A DNA stretch of 64,000 nucleotides from Mycobacterium sp. (GCA_016197405.1 JACPVR010000013.1:1-64000), one strand, 5' to 3'; positions 42,101 through 51,806 are shown, counted from the stretch's first letter. The notes: generated by a model not told the origin, from the letters alone. Translations and numbers: made by a program.

Positions 42101-42951
42101 GACTGCTTGGCCTTTTCCATCCGGCGGAACGCGATCACGATGACCGCCAGCACCAGCAGCAGCACCACGAACGCCATGGACGAGGCCGAGCCGAGGCGGA
42201 AGAACTGGATGCCGGTCTGATAGATGAAGTACTGCAGTGTCTCGGTTTCGGTGCCCGGACCACCGCGCGTGGTGGCGAACACGTACTCGAAAACCTTCAT
42301 GGCATCCAGCGAACGCAACATGATGGCCACCACCAGGACCGGGGCCAGCAGCGGCAGGGTGACCCGGCGCAGCACGTACCAGCCGCTGGCACCGTCGACC
42401 TTGGCGGCCTCAAGCGGTTGGCGCGGAATGGATTCCAGTCCGGCCAACAGCAGCAGCACCATGAACGGCGTCCACTGCCAGACATCGATGAAGGCCATCG
42501 TGAACAGTGCGCGGCCCGGTCCGAAGAAGTCGTAGTCGATACCGATGGCGCGCAACATGTGCGGGATCGCACCGAGCTGGTCGTTGAGCAGGAAGCGGAA
42601 GATCAGACCCACCGCGATGGGGGTGATGAACATCGGGGCCAGCAGCATCGAGCGGGTCAGGTCGCGCACCCACTGCTGCTTCTGCAGCGCCAGGGCGATC
42701 GCCAGCCCGATGAGCAGTTCCAGACCGACGGCAACCAGAACGTAGAGCGCCGTCGTGCCGAAGGCATGCCAGAACTCGGCATTGGCGAAGGTCTCGCCAT
42801 AGTTCTTGGCGCCCACCAGATTCGGCGCGCCGCGGTCGGTGAGCTTGTAGTCGGTGACGCTGAGGTAGAAGGCGTAGGCGAGGGGGAAACCGACCACCCC
42901 GACGAAAAGCGCAACCAGGGGGGTGACCATACCGTGCTTGAACTGCACCAT
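42097..42951 (-). CDS. Carbohydrate ABC transporter permease (MalF type)
   Basis: A 284-residue, six-TM permease with the EAA-type loop PLEAAKVDGASGWYVLRRVTLP. Pairs with the downstream MalG-type permease, with which it shares a four-base overlap. Confidence 0.94.
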   Translation of the reverse strand: MVQFKHGMVTPLVALFVGVVGFPLAYAFYLSVTDYKLTDRGAPNLVGAKNYGETFANAEFWHAFGTTALYVLVAVGLELLIGLAIALALQKQQWVRDLTRSMLLAPMFITPIAVGLIFRFLLNDQLGAIPHMLRAIGIDYDFFGPGRALFTMAFIDVWQWTPFMVLLLLAGLESIPRQPLEAAKVDGASGWYVLRRVTLPLLAPVLVVAIMLRSLDAMKVFEYVFATTRGGPGTETETLQYFIYQTGIQFFRLGSASSMAFVVLLLVLAVIVIAFRRMEKAKQS

Positions 42952-43017
42952 GGTCGATTGCTCCTCTCGCGGGGTGGTCGGTTTCAGGGAAGGGCTCGCT
43001 GACTGGGGGGAAGTCAG

Positions 43018-44343
43018 CTAGCCCTGGATCTTCTCGGCCGCGGCCTGTGCGGCGGCCAGTGCGTCGTCGACACTCTTGGTGCCGGCGACGGCTTCGTTGA
43101 GCTCGGTGCCGACGGCCTGGATCATCTCCTCACCGCTGGGCCCCTGGCTCAGGGGTGCGGAATTGGCGAGCAGTTTCTCCACGGTCTGGTAGTAGTCGGC
43201 GCCCAGCGGGCCACCCAGTACGGCCGGATCCTTCAGTGTGCTCTGCCGGATCGCGGCGCCGCCCTTCTCGGTGCGGGTGACGTCGTGGGGCTTGGCGGTG
43301 ATCCAGGATGCGAAGGCCCACGCGGCATCCGAGGCTCCGGAGTTGGCCGGGATGGCCCAACTCCACGACCCGAGCACCTGCTTTCCGCCGGGGATGGGCG
43401 CCAGCTTGAACTTGCCTGCGGCCGGTCCCGAACCGGGTTCGTTCACCGCGGGCAGCTGCCAGTTGTAGTTGATCATCGACGCGGACTGCCCCGCTGCCAG
43501 CGAACGCTGCGCCTCGTCCATGCTCCAGTTCAAGCTGTTCGGCGGTGCGGCGTTGCGGTAGGTGTCGATGTAGGCCTGCAGCGCGCGCTTGGCCTCCGGG
43601 GTGTTAAGGGTGGGTTTGCCGTCCGGGCCGTAGATGGAGCCGCCCGCGGCGAACAGCCAGTTGCCCCACTCTTCGAAGATCTTGTACCCACGTTGGGGCT
43701 GCATCGCGATACCGGCGCGGTCACCGGACTTCAGCGCCGCCGAGGTGCTGACCAGTTCGTCGAGCGTGGTCGGCACGGTCTGCTTGGCCTGCGCCAGATC
43801 GTCGGTGTTGTAGATGTATCCGAGCGCGTAGTTGTAGAAGGGCACGCCGTACCGCACACCGTCGACGGTCGTGATGTCGGTCAGCGGCTTGAAGAAGTCG
43901 GCGGCGTCGTAGTCCGGTGTGCTGTCGATGCGAGTGTCCAGGGGCTGCAGGAACTTCGCGTTGGCGAAGTCGACCATCCACGGGTTGTCCACCACGATGA
44001 GGTCGTAGTTCGGCGAGCTGGACTGGAAAGAGGACACCAGCTTGTCACGCATCTGGTCGTAGGTGAGCGACTCGATGTCGACCTTGACGTTCGGGTAGTC
44101 CTTGTTGAAATCGGCGACCATCGATTTGACGATGTCGGTGTCCGGCACGTTCTCCATCAGGATGCGGACGTTGCCCGAGGTGTCCTTGGACACCTCACCG
44201 GTTCCGGTGGCCTCGGCTTTGTCGGGGCCACCGCTGCCGGCACACGAGGTCAGCAGCAGCGCGATCGCGGACACCAGGGCGCCCAGGACGGCCAGGAAGA
44301 ACGGCCGCCTCCGCCCTGATGTCCGGGTATTGGTGATTTTCAT
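43018..44343 (-). CDS. Carbohydrate ABC transporter substrate-binding lipoprotein
   Basis: A 441-residue extracytoplasmic sugar/polyol-binding protein. The signal peptide has a basic start (KITNTRTSGRRR), a hydrophobic core and the lipobox LLTSCAG, so the mature protein is lipid-anchored at Cys ~33. Mature domains match the SBP family 1 pattern (DYPNVKVDIESLTYDQMRDKL, GIAMQPQRGYKIFEEWGNW, AWAFASWIT). ATG 44343 has AAAGGAA nearby; ATG 44376, which overlaps the kinase stop as ATGA, would add 11 residues before the signal peptide and is less likely. Confidence 0.93.
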   Translation of the reverse strand: MKITNTRTSGRRRPFFLAVLGALVSAIALLLTSCAGSGGPDKAEATGTGEVSKDTSGNVRILMENVPDTDIVKSMVADFNKDYPNVKVDIESLTYDQMRDKLVSSFQSSSPNYDLIVVDNPWMVDFANAKFLQPLDTRIDSTPDYDAADFFKPLTDITTVDGVRYGVPFYNYALGYIYNTDDLAQAKQTVPTTLDELVSTSAALKSGDRAGIAMQPQRGYKIFEEWGNWLFAAGGSIYGPDGKPTLNTPEAKRALQAYIDTYRNAAPPNSLNWSMDEAQRSLAAGQSASMINYNWQLPAVNEPGSGPAAGKFKLAPIPGGKQVLGSWSWAIPANSGASDAAWAFASWITAKPHDVTRTEKGGAAIRQSTLKDPAVLGGPLGADYYQTVEKLLANSAPLSQGPSGEEMIQAVGTELNEAVAGTKSVDDALAAAQAAAEKIQG

Positions 44344-44372
44344 TGCGGCACAGTTCCTTTCGTTTTTCGTAC

Positions 44373-45854
44373 TCATCGGGGTGCGCGGGCCAGGGTGTGT
44401 GATATCGGTGTCATCGCCGCGCCGAGCTCGCGCCAGGTGGCGTAAGCGGTGTCGTAGGTCGCCGCACGCGTGGGGTCGGGGACGTACGGTGCGTCCAGCG
44501 CGATGTAGCGGGCCGCGTCCGACCAGTCGTCGAGGGCGCCGATCCCGATCGCGGCGATCACCGCCGCCCCCAGGGAGGCGCCGGGGTGTCCGCGCACCGG
44601 ATTCATCTCCAGACCGAGGACGTCTGCGTGGATCTGTTTCCACAGTGTGGATTTCGAGCCACCGTTGGTGATCATCACCCGATTCAGCGCGATGCCGATA
44701 TCGGCGAAGACGTCCACGTGATGACGGAATCCGAAGGCGATCGCTTCGAGCACCGACCGGTACATGTCAGCCCTGGTGTGTCCGAGGTGCAGTCCGGCGA
44801 ACACGCCGCGCAGATCCGGGTCGTGCAACGGGCTCTTCTCGCCGAGGAAGTAGGGCAGGCACAGCACCTCGGCGGGTGCGCGTTCGGCCGCTTCGTCGTC
44901 GAGCGTGGCCAGGTCGGCACCGCCGACCAGCGCCTGCAGCCAGCGGATGAGGCTGCCGCTGGTGGCCATGCACCCGTTGGGCAGCCACCGTCCCGGCACC
45001 GGGTGGGCGTCGAGGTAGAGCCGTTCGTCGACCACCTGGGTGTCGCTGGCCACCAGGATGTCGCCTGCGCCACCGAGTTTCACCAACGCGTCGCCCGTCC
45101 CGTTGACGCCCGCGGCGTAAGCCGAGAGCACGTGATCGGCGCCGCCGACCACCAGGGCGGTACCGGCCCGCAACCCGGTCGATTCGGCGGCCGCGGCGCT
45201 GAGTTCACCGATACGGGTACCCGGACGATGCACCGGCGCAAGGGTTTTCCGTTCGATTCCGGCGGCGGCCAGCACGGACTCGGCGACCGATCCGTCGATG
45301 CCGAAGAGCCCGGATTCCAGCGCCCAGTTCTGCTCGACGTGACATGGTGCGCCCAGTGCGGTGAGCACCCAGTCGTAGGAGCCCACCCAGTGCGCCGTGC
45401 GGGCATACACTTCGGGCTCGTTCTCACGCAGCCACATTGTCGTCGGGGCCACCGACTGCTGCGTGAGCGCCGACCCGGTCAGGCTCACCAGGTCGACACC
45501 GGACAGCGCTGCCGCCAGCTCGCCCACCTCGCGGTGCGCCCTGGCATCGTTCTGAAGGATCGCTCGCCGCAACGGATTTCCGTTCCGGTCGACCGGCACC
45601 ACCGCCGGCACCATGCCCGAGGTCGATAGTGCTCCGACGTGCGCGCCGGGAACAGCACCGACGGTGAGGACTTCCCGGATCGACTCGATGACGTTGGCGT
45701 GCCACTGCGCGGTATCGGCCTCGGCGATGCCCGGGCCGGTCGAGTACAGCACCGTCTCGCGGGTCGCGGTGGCGACGATTCCACGGTCGGTGTGCAACAA
45801 CACGGTCTTGGTGCCGGTGGTGCCGATGTCGACACCGATGGTGTATTCGCTCAT
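44373..45854 (-). CDS. FGGY-family carbohydrate kinase
   Basis: A 493-residue sugar or polyol kinase with IGVDIGTTGTKTVLL at the start (phosphate 1 motif), VGGADHVLSAYAAGV, and MITNGGSKSTLWKQIHADVLG near residue 400. Closest in pattern to xylulokinase/gluconokinase-like enzymes. It phosphorylates the imported or oxidised sugar. It overlaps the DeoR gene upstream by four bases. Confidence 0.93.
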   Translation of the reverse strand: MSEYTIGVDIGTTGTKTVLLHTDRGIVATATRETVLYSTGPGIAEADTAQWHANVIESIREVLTVGAVPGAHVGALSTSGMVPAVVPVDRNGNPLRRAILQNDARAHREVGELAAALSGVDLVSLTGSALTQQSVAPTTMWLRENEPEVYARTAHWVGSYDWVLTALGAPCHVEQNWALESGLFGIDGSVAESVLAAAGIERKTLAPVHRPGTRIGELSAAAAESTGLRAGTALVVGGADHVLSAYAAGVNGTGDALVKLGGAGDILVASDTQVVDERLYLDAHPVPGRWLPNGCMATSGSLIRWLQALVGGADLATLDDEAAERAPAEVLCLPYFLGEKSPLHDPDLRGVFAGLHLGHTRADMYRSVLEAIAFGFRHHVDVFADIGIALNRVMITNGGSKSTLWKQIHADVLGLEMNPVRGHPGASLGAAVIAAIGIGALDDWSDAARYIALDAPYVPDPTRAATYDTAYATWRELGAAMTPISHTLARAPR

Positions 45855-46645
45855 GTGCGGGCACCTTCTGCCCCGGCGACGCAGATGACCTCGACGCCTG
45901 CGGCGCGCGCGGCCACCAGGGCGGGATGGTCGGCCTCACCGTCTGTGACGATGACGCCGACGTCGGCCAGCGCGGCGATACTGACGAAAGTGATCCGGCC
46001 CAGCTTGCTCTTGTCCGCGGCGACGATGACCCGGTCCGCGCGCCTGCTGGCGGCTCTTTTCACCCGGCTTTCGGCGTGGTGATAGTCGGAGATACCGCGG
46101 TCGACGTCGATTCCGGCGACGCCCATGACGAAGGAGTCGCAGTTGAACTGCGCCAGCGTGTCCTCGGCCGTGGGGCCGATCATGCTGAGCTCGCCCGGGC
46201 GGACCTGGCCGCCGGTCAGTTCGACGGTGGTGTTCGGTTCGTCGACGAGTTCGACGGCAACCAGGATGCTGGGCGTGACGACCGTCAGGCCCAGGCCGCG
46301 TCCACGCAGCGAGCGCGCCACCGCCAGTGCGGTGCTGCCCGAGTCCAGGATCAGCGTCTCGCCGTGGCCGATCAGATCGGCGACGGCGTCGGCGATATGC
46401 CGCTTCTCCTCGGCCGCGTCGGCGACCCGGGTCGCGAACGACGGTTCGGCATCCTTGCGCTTGAGTGCTATGGCGCCGCCGACCACCCGTCGCACGACGC
46501 CGAGGGCTTCCAGCGCCTCCACATCGCGCCTGATGGTCATCTCGGAAACGTCGAATTCGGCCGCCAGTTCGGCGTAGCCGATCTCGAAATCACTCTTGAC
46601 CCGTTGCTCGATGCGGTCCCGGCGGGTCTTGGCGTCCACGCTCAT
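45851..46645 (-). CDS. DeoR/GlpR-family transcriptional regulator
   Basis: A 264-residue repressor with the DeoR helix-turn-helix near residues 10-50 (RIEQRVKSDFEIGYAELAAEFDVSEMTIRRDVEALEALGVVRRVVGGA) and a sugar-phosphate-binding domain (ILDSGSTALAVARSL, GVAGIDVDRGISDYHHAE, VAADKSKLGRITF). It heads the operon and probably controls it in response to a phosphorylated sugar. Repeated TGTGAATTT elements in its upstream gap are candidate operators. Confidence 0.93.
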   Translation of the reverse strand: MSVDAKTRRDRIEQRVKSDFEIGYAELAAEFDVSEMTIRRDVEALEALGVVRRVVGGAIALKRKDAEPSFATRVADAAEEKRHIADAVADLIGHGETLILDSGSTALAVARSLRGRGLGLTVVTPSILVAVELVDEPNTTVELTGGQVRPGELSMIGPTAEDTLAQFNCDSFVMGVAGIDVDRGISDYHHAESRVKRAASRRADRVIVAADKSKLGRITFVSIAALADVGVIVTDGEADHPALVAARAAGVEVICVAGAEGART

Positions 46646-46659
46646 CCCCGGCTCCGTTG

Positions 46660-46672
46660 TGTGAATTTCACA
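46660..46672. promoter_or_regulatory. Candidate DeoR operator 1
   Basis: TGTGAATTTCACA, a perfect dyad (6-bp arms and one central base), 15 bases upstream of the regulator start. Confidence 0.55.
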
Positions 46673-46720
46673 TCAACAGCAGCCGTTGTTCGCCTTAGTG
46701 CAGCCATTTCGTACATCACG

Positions 46721-46729
46721 TGTGAATTT
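46721..46729. promoter_or_regulatory. Candidate DeoR operator 2
   Basis: TGTGAATTT, identical to the left part of operator 1 and in the same orientation 61 bases away, about six helical turns. It overlaps the dyad TCACGTGTGA. Confidence 0.45.
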
Positions 46730-46751
46730 ATGACATGTATTGCGGCTTGTC

Positions 46752-46763
46752 CACACAAGTGTG
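46752..46763. promoter_or_regulatory. Third TGTG-type dyad in the DeoR upstream gap
   Basis: CACACAAGTGTG has 5-bp arms and a 2-base centre. It shares the TGTG/CACA half-sites of the other candidate operators. Confidence 0.35.
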
Positions 46764-46824
46764 AGATTTTTTCTCAACAGCTGTCGGAGCTGCGGCGGGA
46801 CGCCGGGTCAACCGGCGCGAGGCG

Positions 46825-47472
46825 CTATTCGCCGGAGTACTGGAAGCGCACCATCGCCGACACCGTCTCGATGGCTTCCCGCAACGCCGCGAGTCGTTGC
46901 ACCGGACCGGGTGCGGCCAGCACGGCGTACTTGTCGGCGGCGCCGATCGGCACCAGTGCCGCCAGCGCGTACAACCGCAGCCCGGGGTCGTCGGGCAACC
47001 CCGGTCCCAGAGCGGCCGACCGATCGGGTAATTCGACTTCACGGACGGTGGCGATCAACTCGTACAGCGCCCAGATCTCGTCCTCGACGACGCCGATGTC
47101 GCCTGCCGTCACCGAACCGGGCTCGTCGGGCCACTCCTCGACCACCGCGCGTGGGTACGGGTCGTCTTCCAGCCATCGGACGACTCGGATCCGATGCTGC
47201 ACAGGGCAATTGAGCCGATATTGGCCGTTGCCGTAATCCTCGTGCACCGCGATGCGCACCCGCACCCCCACCGGATGGCGCTCGTCGCCACCACCGACCT
47301 CGCGGCCCCGGGCGATCAGCACCACACCGAAACCGGGGTCGTCGGTGGCCAGGCAGTCACGGACCAGGGCCGAGTACCGGGGTTCGAAAACCCGCAGCGG
47401 AAGTTCCTCGCCGGGCAGCAGCACCGTCTGCAGCGGGAACATCGGCGTGCCGCCGGACTGCCCGTCAGGCAT
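46825..47472 (-). CDS. LON substrate-binding-domain protein (Rv0434 type)
   Basis: A 215-residue protein with only the N-terminal LON domain and no ATPase or protease: PMFPLQTVLLPGEELPLRVFEPRY, FGVVLIARGREVGGG, and a helical C-terminal half. Such stand-alone LON domains are thought to bind peptides. ATG 47472 overlaps the stop of the ligase gene by eight bases; MFPLQT at residue 11 is an alternative start. Conserved partner of the ligase and sodC genes in M. tuberculosis (from memory). Confidence 0.9.
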   Translation of the reverse strand: MPDGQSGGTPMFPLQTVLLPGEELPLRVFEPRYSALVRDCLATDDPGFGVVLIARGREVGGGDERHPVGVRVRIAVHEDYGNGQYRLNCPVQHRIRVVRWLEDDPYPRAVVEEWPDEPGSVTAGDIGVVEDEIWALYELIATVREVELPDRSAALGPGLPDDPGLRLYALAALVPIGAADKYAVLAAPGPVQRLAALREAIETVSAMVRFQYSGE

Positions 47473-48601
47473 CGAGTTCGGCCACCAGCGCGTCCACCAC
47501 GGCGCGCAGGTCGCCGTCGTTCTCCTCGGCGACGCGACGTTGTCGTTGATAGGACGCGCCCTGTCGCGGGATATCGGCGACCCGGGCCAGTTCGTCGCTG
47601 CAGCCCAAGGAACGCGCCACCGGCTCGAGCCGGGTCAGCACGTCGTCGAGGTCCTCGGTGACGAGGCGTTCGTTGCTTTCGGCGTCGAGGATGATGACGG
47701 CATCCAGGCCGTAACGCGCTGCGCGCCACTTGTTTTCCTGCACATGCCAGGGCGGCATGGTGGGCAGCGCCTCACCGGCGTCCAACCTGCGGTCCAGATC
47801 GACGATCAGGCAATGGGTCAGTGCCACCAGCGCCGAGAGTTCCCGCATGTTGGACACCCCGTCGAAGATCCGCACCTCGACCGTGCCCAGGTGCGGTGAC
47901 GGCCGGATATCCCAGCGCACCTCGTTGATGTGGTCGATGATGCCGGTCTTCTTCTGGTCGTGCACGAAACCTTCGAATTCCGCCCAGGTTTGGAACTGGA
48001 AGGGCAGACCGGCAGTGGGCAACTGCTGGAACATCATCGCGCGGTTGCTGGCGTAGCCGGTGTCCTTGCCCTCCCACCACGGTGAGGAGGCCGACAGCGC
48101 CAGCAGGTGCGGGTAGTGGTTGAGCAGCGAGGTGATGATGGGCATGACCTTGTGCGCCGAGGACACCCCGACATGCACGTGCACACCCCAGATCAGCATC
48201 TGGCGACCCCACCATTGCGTGCGTTTGATCAGTTCGGCGTAGCGGGCGCCCTCGGAAAGCTGTTGCGCCGACCACTTCGCGAACGGATGGGTGCCCGCGC
48301 AGAACAGTTCCATCCCGCGCTCGGCGACCACCTGGCGTACGGAATGCAGTGTGGCGCCGAGGTCTTCCATCGCCTGACCGCTGTTCTCGCAGATGCCGGT
48401 GACGATCTCGACAGTGTTGCGCAGCAGTTCCTTGTGCACCCGCGGGTTCTCGCCGAGCTCGGCGATGACCGCGGCGGCCTCGTTGCTCAGATCACGGGTT
48501 TGCGCGTCGACGAGGGCGAACTCCCACTCGACACCGACCGTCGGCCGGTAGCTCCCGGCGAAGTCGATGTGTTCCGGGGCGTCAGCCGGCAGAAATGACA
48601 C
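47465..48601 (-). CDS. YbdK-type carboxylate-amine ligase (glutamate--cysteine ligase family 2)
   Basis: A 378-residue ATP-grasp-like ligase of the GCS2 family: [73 protein letters not shown] and [13 protein letters not shown]. It has weak glutamate-cysteine ligase activity in relatives; the real role in mycothiol-producing bacteria is unclear. GTG 48601 (VSFLPAD) lies inside the end of sodC; a start at 48613 would add four residues. Confidence 0.93.
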   Translation of the reverse strand: MSFLPADAPEHIDFAGSYRPTVGVEWEFALVDAQTRDLSNEAAAVIAELGENPRVHKELLRNTVEIVTGICENSGQAMEDLGATLHSVRQVVAERGMELFCAGTHPFAKWSAQQLSEGARYAELIKRTQWWGRQMLIWGVHVHVGVSSAHKVMPIITSLLNHYPHLLALSASSPWWEGKDTGYASNRAMMFQQLPTAGLPFQFQTWAEFEGFVHDQKKTGIIDHINEVRWDIRPSPHLGTVEVRIFDGVSNMRELSALVALTHCLIVDLDRRLDAGEALPTMPPWHVQENKWRAARYGLDAVIILDAESNERLVTEDLDDVLTRLEPVARSLGCSDELARVADIPRQGASYQRQRRVAEENDGDLRAVVDALVAELDA

Positions 48602-49316
48602 CGCAGGCCACACGCTTGCCGGCGTCGCCGGTCATCATGGTGGTCTCGTCGGGACCGGGGGTGCCGTTGACCTGGTTGTAGCGCTCCGGCGGGATGTTGG
48701 CGAAGTTGTCGGCATCCGCGTGGATCATGATGGCGGTCTTCTGACCGGCCAGCAGATCGTCCTCGGTGAACGCGTCGGTGGTGGTCACCATCTTCGCGGT
48801 GCCGTCGGCGCGCACCTGCAGCGAGCTCAGATCACCGCTGGCGGGGTGACCGCTGTGCCCGGGGGCCTGGAAATGACCGCCTGCGGAAAGGAAGTCACCG
48901 GGTGCGCCGCCTGCCGGCGCCACCGAGTTGGCCTCGCACTTGCCCACCGAGTGGATGTGCACCCCGTGGAAGCCGGGGGTCAGCTTGCCCGGCGTGGTGG
49001 TTTCGACGGTGACCGTCACGAAGCCGGGGCTGAAGTCGAATGTCGCCGTGGCGACCTCGGTACCGTCGGCGGCTTTCATCGGCACCTTGAGCGACGAGCC
49101 CGAGCCGTGCTCCTCGGAGTCGCCACCGTGGCCCTCGGTCCCGTGCGCACCCTGGTCGGCGGACGGAGCCGGCGAGCCGGTCCAGATCGACGGGGTGGTG
49201 CCCGGTGACGAAGCCGGCACCTGCCCGGGCGGCGAGCACGCGCTCAAAAGCGCGACGGGGGCGGCGAACAGAACGACAGCGGCGGATTTCGCGAGCGGGC
49301 GAACGGGCGTGCGCAT
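48582..49316 (-). CDS. sodC: Cu/Zn superoxide dismutase lipoprotein
   Basis: Converts superoxide to peroxide and oxygen in the cell envelope. The 244 residues start with a signal peptide whose lipobox LLSAC places the lipidated Cys at position 27. A Pro/Ser/His-rich linker follows. Metal ligands lie in [31 protein letters not shown] and IMIHADADN, and the second half of the disulfide is in KRVACGVI. Protects against external oxidants. It overlaps the ligase gene start by 20 bases. Confidence 0.95.
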   Translation of the reverse strand: MRTPVRPLAKSAAVVLFAAPVALLSACSPPGQVPASSPGTTPSIWTGSPAPSADQGAHGTEGHGGDSEEHGSGSSLKVPMKAADGTEVATATFDFSPGFVTVTVETTTPGKLTPGFHGVHIHSVGKCEANSVAPAGGAPGDFLSAGGHFQAPGHSGHPASGDLSSLQVRADGTAKMVTTTDAFTEDDLLAGQKTAIMIHADADNFANIPPERYNQVNGTPGPDETTMMTGDAGKRVACGVISAG

Positions 49317-49325
49317 GCGCAGAGC

Positions 49326-49793
49326 CTATCCTGCGACCGCAACGATGACGCCCGGTGGCTGCTCCGCCACTTCGGGGATCCGTGGTTCGACCGGTGCATC
49401 GAGCAACTTGCCCACTTCTTCGGCGGCTTGCTGCTCGCCTTCGGCCTGGCCGAAGTACACCGTCGTCGCGGTCACGTTGGGCAGTGTCAGGTTGCCGGTC
49501 TCGGTGACGTTCCAGCCCCCCTCGCGCAGCTGGCCGGCGACCCGGTCTGCGGCGCCGGCGACATCGGAGATGTTGAAGACCCTGACGTCGGCCTTGGGCG
49601 CCGGGGCCTCCGAGGAGGTGGGGGCGGCCGCCGAGGTGGACACCGTCGGTGTCGAGCTGCTGTCGTCGCTGGAGTCGTCGCCCGACCCCATCGACTGGAA
49701 TCCGACGAGCAGGAAGACGACACCAAGGAACAGCAGCACCATCACCATGGCCCGCAGGGGCAGCCCGGACGAGTCAGGCACGCGTTCGTTCAT
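49326..49793 (-). CDS. virR: VirR-like envelope protein with LytR_C domain
   Basis: A 155-residue membrane-anchored protein: short cytoplasmic start (MNERVPDSSGLPLR), one TM segment (residues ~16-36), a Ser/Thr/Pro-rich linker and a C-terminal LytR_C domain (VRVFNISDVAGAADRVAGQL, GWNVTETGNLTLPNVTATTVYFG). It matches Rv0431 (VirR), which affects vesicle release and binds LCP cell-wall ligases in M. tuberculosis. ATG 49793 is used since it matches that protein; the frame opens three residues earlier. Confidence 0.88.
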   Translation of the reverse strand: MNERVPDSSGLPLRAMVMVLLFLGVVFLLVGFQSMGSGDDSSDDSSSTPTVSTSAAAPTSSEAPAPKADVRVFNISDVAGAADRVAGQLREGGWNVTETGNLTLPNVTATTVYFGQAEGEQQAAEEVGKLLDAPVEPRIPEVAEQPPGVIVAVAG

Positions 49794-49854
49794 CGGACCC
49801 ACCCTATCGAGCGGGACGCCGGATACCGAAAATCACGTCGGTCTGCAGCGAGGA

Positions 49855-50163
49855 TCAGGTGACCTCGAAGCCCAGGCGGCGCGCCGCCTTGGCCTTCTGC
49901 CTGCTTGCCCGGACCCGGCGGAGCCGTTTGACCAGCATCGGATCGGCGGCGAGCGCTTCAGGGCGCTCGACGAGGGCGTTGAGCACCTGGTAGTAGCGGG
50001 TGGCGGACATCGAGAAGAGTTCCTTGATGGCCTCTTCTTTGGCCCCCGCGTACTTCCACCACTGCCGTTCGAATGCCAGGATGTCGTGCTCACGTCGGGT
50101 CAGCCCATCGGTGAGCTCGGCGTCATCCCCTGACCGCTCTGCCCTTGCCATGGCGCCGTCCAT
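49855..50163 (-). CDS. DUF3263 protein
   Basis: A 102-residue helix-turn-helix-like protein ([44 protein letters not shown]) with a basic C-terminus ([17 protein letters not shown]). It belongs to actinobacterial DUF3263 and is probably a DNA-binding regulator. ATG 50163 gives the same length as Rv0430. It is followed by virR on the same strand and diverges from def. Confidence 0.9.
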   Translation of the reverse strand: MDGAMARAERSGDDAELTDGLTRREHDILAFERQWWKYAGAKEEAIKELFSMSATRYYQVLNALVERPEALAADPMLVKRLRRVRASRQKAKAARRLGFEVT

Positions 50164-50273
50164 AATCGTTTGTTGGCCTTTCGCCACTGAACCTGACATC
50201 GCTCTTGTTCGGCCCACATTCAATCACGGCTGGCACATTTGGGACGGCACCAAACCCCGCGCGTCGGCTGACT

Positions 50274-50279
50274 TAAGCT
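50274..50279 (+). promoter_or_regulatory. Possible leaderless -10 box of def
   Basis: TAAGCT ends eight bases before ATG 50288, with no ribosome-binding site between. Confidence 0.4.
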
Positions 50280-50287
50280 TGCCGACC

Positions 50288-50881
50288 ATGGCAGTCAGAC
50301 CAATCGTGATCGTGGGTGACCCGGTCCTGCACTCTCCGACCAAGCCGGTGCCGGTCAACGACGACGGCACACTGCCGTCCGAGGTGACCGAACTCATCGA
50401 CGATCTGTACGAGACGATGGACGCCGCGCACGGAGTTGGCCTGGCCGCGAACCAGATCGGTGTCGCGCTGCGGGTCTTCGTCTACGACTGCGCCGACGAT
50501 CGCGGCCAGACCGCACGCCGGCGCGGTGTGGTGGTGAACCCGGTCCTGGAAACCTCCGACATCCCGGAGACCATGCCGGACCCGGACAACGACGACGAGG
50601 GCTGCCTGTCGGTGCCCGGCGAGTCCTTCCCGACGGGTCGGGCGTCCTGGGCGCGGGTGACGGGCCTCGACGCCGACGGCACGCCGATAACCCTGGAGGG
50701 TCACGGCCTGTTCGCGCGGATGCTGCAGCACGAGACCGGGCACCTGGACGGCTACCTGTATCTGGACCGGTTGGTCGGGCGGCACGCCCGCGCCGCCAAG
50801 CGGGCCGTCAAGCAGGCCGGCTGGGGAGTGCCGGGGTTGTCCTGGATGCCCGGCGAGGGACCCGATCCGTTCGGCCACTGA
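50288..50881 (+). CDS. def: Peptide deformylase
   Basis: Removes the formyl group from new polypeptides. The 197 residues carry all three motifs: [19 protein letters not shown] (Cys metal ligand) and QHETGHLDG (HExxH). ATG 50288 gives the mycobacterial length, and the open frame upstream is not part of the family. First of three genes on the plus strand with the GNAT and xthA genes. Confidence 0.96.
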   Translation: MAVRPIVIVGDPVLHSPTKPVPVNDDGTLPSEVTELIDDLYETMDAAHGVGLAANQIGVALRVFVYDCADDRGQTARRRGVVVNPVLETSDIPETMPDPDNDDEGCLSVPGESFPTGRASWARVTGLDADGTPITLEGHGLFARMLQHETGHLDGYLYLDRLVGRHARAAKRAVKQAGWGVPGLSWMPGEGPDPFGH

Positions 50882-50887
50882 GCCGAT

Positions 50888-51796
50888 ATGCCGGGTTTTC
50901 CGTCGGTCGGTAGCCGGGTGTCGCTGCGGTACCGGCTGCCCGCTGCCGCCGGTCCGTCGTTGACCGACGTCATCGGCCATCTGGAGGCCCTCGAACCGCT
51001 GGTCGTGCTGCGCACCAAATCGGGCGAACGGGTCGAAGTCGACCCCGCCGACATCGTCAGTGTCCGCGAGATCTCGCACACCCCGGTGCGGACCTCGCAG
51101 ATCCGCGCCGTCGAACACGCCGCGGCGCTGGCCTGGCCCGGTACCGAACAGCACTGGCTGGACGGCTGGCTGCTGCGGGCCGCGGGCGGTGCCACCAGCC
51201 GAGCCAATTCGGCTGTTCCGCTGGATGTCTCCGCGACCCTGCAGGCGCTGCCCGGCATCGTCGACTGGTATTCGCAGCGCGGGCTGGCTGCCTGGCTGGC
51301 GTTGCCGGAGCGACTGCTGGCGGTCCGCGCCGCAGGTATCAAGGCGACCCGGGTGATGGTCACCGACCTGGCCGGCGCGCTGCCGGCCACCGGGGTCGAG
51401 CTCGCGCCGGAGCCGTCGCCGGGGTGGCTGGCGATCTATGAACGTGACGTACCGCCCGCGGTGCTGACCGCCGTCGTCGACGGCACGGTGGTGTTCGCCT
51501 CGATCGCCGGTGTGGCCGTGGGCCGCGGCGCGGTCACCACCGCGCCCGACGGCACCCGGTGGCTGGGCATCTCCTCGGTGCGGGTCGCCGAGGATCGGCG
51601 CAGGCGCGGTCATGCCCGCACGGTGTGCGCGGCACTGATGCACTGGGGGGCCGCCCAGGGCGCCACCCGAAGCTATATCGAGGTGCTGGCCGACAACGCC
51701 GCGGCGGTCACGCTCTACGAATCGATGGGGTTCCGGCTGCACAACACCCACTCCTACGTCGAAGCTGCGTCATTGCTGGGTCGGCGCGGAACCTAG
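50888..51796 (+). CDS. GNAT-family N-acetyltransferase (Rv0428c type)
   Basis: A 302-residue protein. The N-terminal ~70 residues form a beta-rich SH3-like segment (GSRVSLRYRLP, EALEPLVVLRTKSGERVEVD). The C-terminal GNAT domain has ISSVRVAEDRRRRGHARTVCAAL as the acetyl-CoA pyrophosphate loop and VLADNAAAVTLYESMGFRLH near the end. It begins six bases after def. Acceptor unknown. Confidence 0.9.
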   Translation: MPGFPSVGSRVSLRYRLPAAAGPSLTDVIGHLEALEPLVVLRTKSGERVEVDPADIVSVREISHTPVRTSQIRAVEHAAALAWPGTEQHWLDGWLLRAAGGATSRANSAVPLDVSATLQALPGIVDWYSQRGLAAWLALPERLLAVRAAGIKATRVMVTDLAGALPATGVELAPEPSPGWLAIYERDVPPAVLTAVVDGTVVFASIAGVAVGRGAVTTAPDGTRWLGISSVRVAEDRRRRGHARTVCAALMHWGAAQGATRSYIEVLADNAAAVTLYESMGFRLHNTHSYVEAASLLGRRGT

Positions 51797-51806
51797 GATC
51801 GGGCGT

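Noticed and set aside
46755..46777. GAGA-T-run-TCTC near 46763-46775 as a terminator of the LON-domain operon
   Set aside because: The stem is only four base pairs and AT-rich, too weak for a rho-independent terminator.
50000..50287. N-terminal extension of peptide deformylase
   Set aside because: It is antisense to the DUF3263 gene, and the family start [15 protein letters not shown] fits ATG 50288.
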